Positions 21,810 to 23,236 of a stretch of 23,236 bases of DNA are shown here, piece by piece. The stretch spans positions 1 to 23,236 of the forward strand of contig CAYMKJ010000158.1 in assembly GCA_964391025.1 (NCBI GenBank), written 5' to 3'. The position numbers were made by a program, and so were the translations under genes. The notes beneath the pieces were generated by a model. The model was not told the origin of the DNA, did no database searches, and saw only the letters and a list, made by a program, of their open reading frames with translations. How positions within the stretch are numbered: the stretch's first letter is position 1; each line of letters opens with the position of its first letter. Origin of the DNA: SHZI01 sp964391025 (GTDB lineage: Bacteria > Pseudomonadota > Gammaproteobacteria > Steroidobacterales > GCA-2729495).

Positions 21810-23000
21810 ATGAAACGTCTCTGGGACAAGGGCGAGCCGCTCGACACGCGGATCCTCCGCTACACGGCTGGCGAGGATCACCTCCTTGACGCGCGGCTGG
21901 TGCCCTACGACGTGCGCGCCTCGATTGCGCACGCCCAGATGCTGCGCGGGCAGAAACTTCTGTCCAACGAGGATCTGACGCAGATCATGCTGGGCCTCGA
22001 GTCGCTCGCCGTATCCCACGCGGCTGGCGAGTGGCAGATCAGCCTCGAGGAGGAGGACTGCCACACGGCACTGGAACAGCGCCTCACAAAAATCATTGGC
22101 GAAGCGGGCGGACGCGTGCATCTCGGCCGGTCCCGCAACGACCAGGTGCTGGCCGCCTTGCGCCTGTACCTGCTCGATGCGGTGGAAGGGATCGCCACTG
22201 CCACCAGGGACGTGGCCGGGGCGCTCGATGAGCTCGCAGCGCGGGAGACGAGCACGGCGCTGCCCGGCTACACCCATATGCAACAGGCCATGCCCAGCTC
22301 CGTGCCGCTGTGGGCCGGCGGTTTTGCCTCTGAACTGCGCGACGACGCGGACGGCATCGCGGCCAGTCGCCGGCGCCTGAGCAAGAGTCCGCTCGGCAGC
22401 GCAGCGGGCTACGGCGTGCCGGGCCTGCCCATCGACCGGGAAGCGACGCGCCGTACGCTGGGCTTCGACACCGTGCAGGAACCGGTAACCGCCGTACAGA
22501 TTTCCCGGGGCAAGGCCGAGGCCGGCCTCGTTTTCGAGCTGTGCCTGCTCACTCAGGACCTGGGCCGGATAGCCGCTGATCTCCTGCTCTTTTACACGCA
22601 GGAGTTCCGCTTCATCGCCCTGCCCGACTCGATGACCACGGGCTCCTCGATCATGCCCCAGAAGCGCAACCCGGATGTGCTCGAACTCGTCCGCGGCGCC
22701 GTGCCGACGATGCAAGCCGCGCTCGTTGAGATCCTCGGCCTCCCGGCCAAGCTCGGCTCTGGTTATCAGCGGGATCTCCAGCGGATGAAGTCGCCCCTGT
22801 TCCGCGCCATCGACCTCGCCGGCGATTCGGCCCAGGTGATGGCACACCTGATCCGCGAGTTGAAGTTTCTGCCGGAGAACATTCACCTGGATGCTTCAAT
22901 CCACGCCGCCGAGCGGGCGAACGCGCTGGTGCTTAAGGAAGGCATCAGTTTCCGGGAGGCGTACCAGCGGGTGGGAGCAGAGTTGAAGCGCAGTTCATGA
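21810..23000 (+). CDS. argH: Argininosuccinate lyase, short C-terminus
   Basis: This 396-residue fumarase-superfamily lyase splits argininosuccinate into arginine and fumarate. It has the HLGRSRNDQV region (104-113), catalytic His156 in LPGYTHMQ, and the signature TTGSSIMPQKRNPD (276-289), whose serine acts as catalytic base. Sequence around NPLGSAAGYG-like KSPLGSAAGYG and the short LWDKG start resemble the Bacteroidetes/Xanthomonas class. The protein stops right after GISFREAYQRVGAELKRSS, some 35-60 residues earlier than homologues I recall. No continuation is visible in the other frames. All catalytic residues precede the truncation. It is the last gene of the arginine operon. Confidence 0.9.
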   Translation: MKRLWDKGEPLDTRILRYTAGEDHLLDARLVPYDVRASIAHAQMLRGQKLLSNEDLTQIMLGLESLAVSHAAGEWQISLEEEDCHTALEQRLTKIIGEAGGRVHLGRSRNDQVLAALRLYLLDAVEGIATATRDVAGALDELAARETSTALPGYTHMQQAMPSSVPLWAGGFASELRDDADGIAASRRRLSKSPLGSAAGYGVPGLPIDREATRRTLGFDTVQEPVTAVQISRGKAEAGLVFELCLLTQDLGRIAADLLLFYTQEFRFIALPDSMTTGSSIMPQKRNPDVLELVRGAVPTMQAALVEILGLPAKLGSGYQRDLQRMKSPLFRAIDLAGDSAQVMAHLIRELKFLPENIHLDASIHAAERANALVLKEGISFREAYQRVGAELKRSS

Positions 23001-23024
23001 GCGTGCCTCCAGGGAGGGAACTTC

Positions 23025-23036
23025 ACGCACGTGCGT
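23025..23036. repeat. Short perfect palindrome after argH
   Basis: ACGCACGTGCGT is a 12-base perfect palindrome in the 38-base gap between argH and the convergent antitoxin gene. With the nearby CCGCCG-CTT-CGGCGG hairpin (23044-23058, inside the antitoxin gene) it could shape transcript ends. There is no T-run. Confidence 0.4.
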
Positions 23037-23038
23037 CG

Positions 23039-23236
23039 CTATGCCGCCGCTTCGGCGGTCACATCCCATCCGGGAAACAATAGAACGGCAGGATGACACT
23101 TCAGGGCGCGTGCGAGGACTTTCCCGCGCTCGACGCCGAGTCGCACTCGCTCGTTCTCGATGGCAGAAATTGTGGACTGGGGAATGCCCGTGAGCCGCGC
23201 CAGGTCATTCTGGCTGAGTTCCTGCAGCTCACGCAG
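23039..23236 (-). CDS. XRE-family HTH antitoxin-like protein, N-terminus missing
   Basis: The minus strand is open from the window edge to a TAG at 23041-23039, giving 65 residues. LQELSQNDLARLTGIPQSTISAIENERVRLGVERGKVLARALKCHPAVLLFPGWD is a Cro/C1-type helix-turn-helix, with the recognition helix at PQSTISAIENER. The LGVERGKVLARALKxHPAVLLFPGW tail is typical of HigA-like antitoxins paired with RelE/HigB toxins. The start and any toxin gene lie beyond the right edge, so the pair is inferred. It converges on argH. Confidence 0.75.
   Translation of the reverse strand: MRELQELSQNDLARLTGIPQSTISAIENERVRLGVERGKVLARALKCHPAVLLFPGWDVTAEAAA

Noticed and set aside
22970..23038. A frameshift at the 3' end of argH hiding a normal C-terminus.
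   Set aside because: Neither alternative frame downstream shows the conserved HEGSxGNL-type tail of ArgH homologues.

Overview
The window is a densely packed, GC-rich stretch of chromosome, most likely from a gammaproteobacterium near the Xanthomonadales/Steroidobacterales/Woeseiales type. Supporting signs are a FadE-type acyl-CoA dehydrogenase tail, a GspA/GspB pair, YadG/YadH, NudC, REP-like GTAGGAGCGCC palindromes of the kind common in that lineage, and an arginine pathway built on an N-acylornithine carbamoyltransferase as in Xanthomonas. No rRNA, tRNA, CRISPR array or insertion sequence was seen, and no gene-free stretch exceeds about 220 bases.

Left part (1-9772). The tail of fadE and a DUF4399 lipoprotein lead into three mevalonate-pathway genes: HMG-CoA synthase on the + strand, converging on a - strand operon of diphosphomevalonate decarboxylase and phosphomevalonate kinase. 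Divergent from that operon is a tight + strand run: a farnesyl-diphosphate synthase (ispA), gspA, gspB and a fused fatty-acid kinase (FakA-like plus FakB/DegV). Mevalonate-derived IPP/DMAPP would feed the prenyl synthase. HMG-CoA reductase and mevalonate kinase are not in the window.

Middle part (9773-14600). An ABC exporter (yadG/yadH) lies on the - strand downstream of a gene I read as a tandem-domain FlhD-like protein. Divergent from it is an FlhC-like gene followed by nudC and an NRDE/TANGO2-family gene. The 120-base divergent region carries four alternating TGGTC/GACCA half-sites. This looks like an FlhD/FlhC-type regulator pair in a non-flagellar setting, split into divergent genes that share one operator, and it is the most unusual system in the window.

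Right part (14600-23236). argR is bracketed by two long REP-like inverted repeats. It precedes a gapless arginine operon: argG, an unrecognised P-loop NTPase, argC, argD, an acylornithine carbamoyltransferase, argB and argH. Residues at the position that separates acetyl- from succinyl-ornithine enzymes are atypical, so the acyl group used is open. The window ends in a convergent, incomplete XRE-family antitoxin gene.
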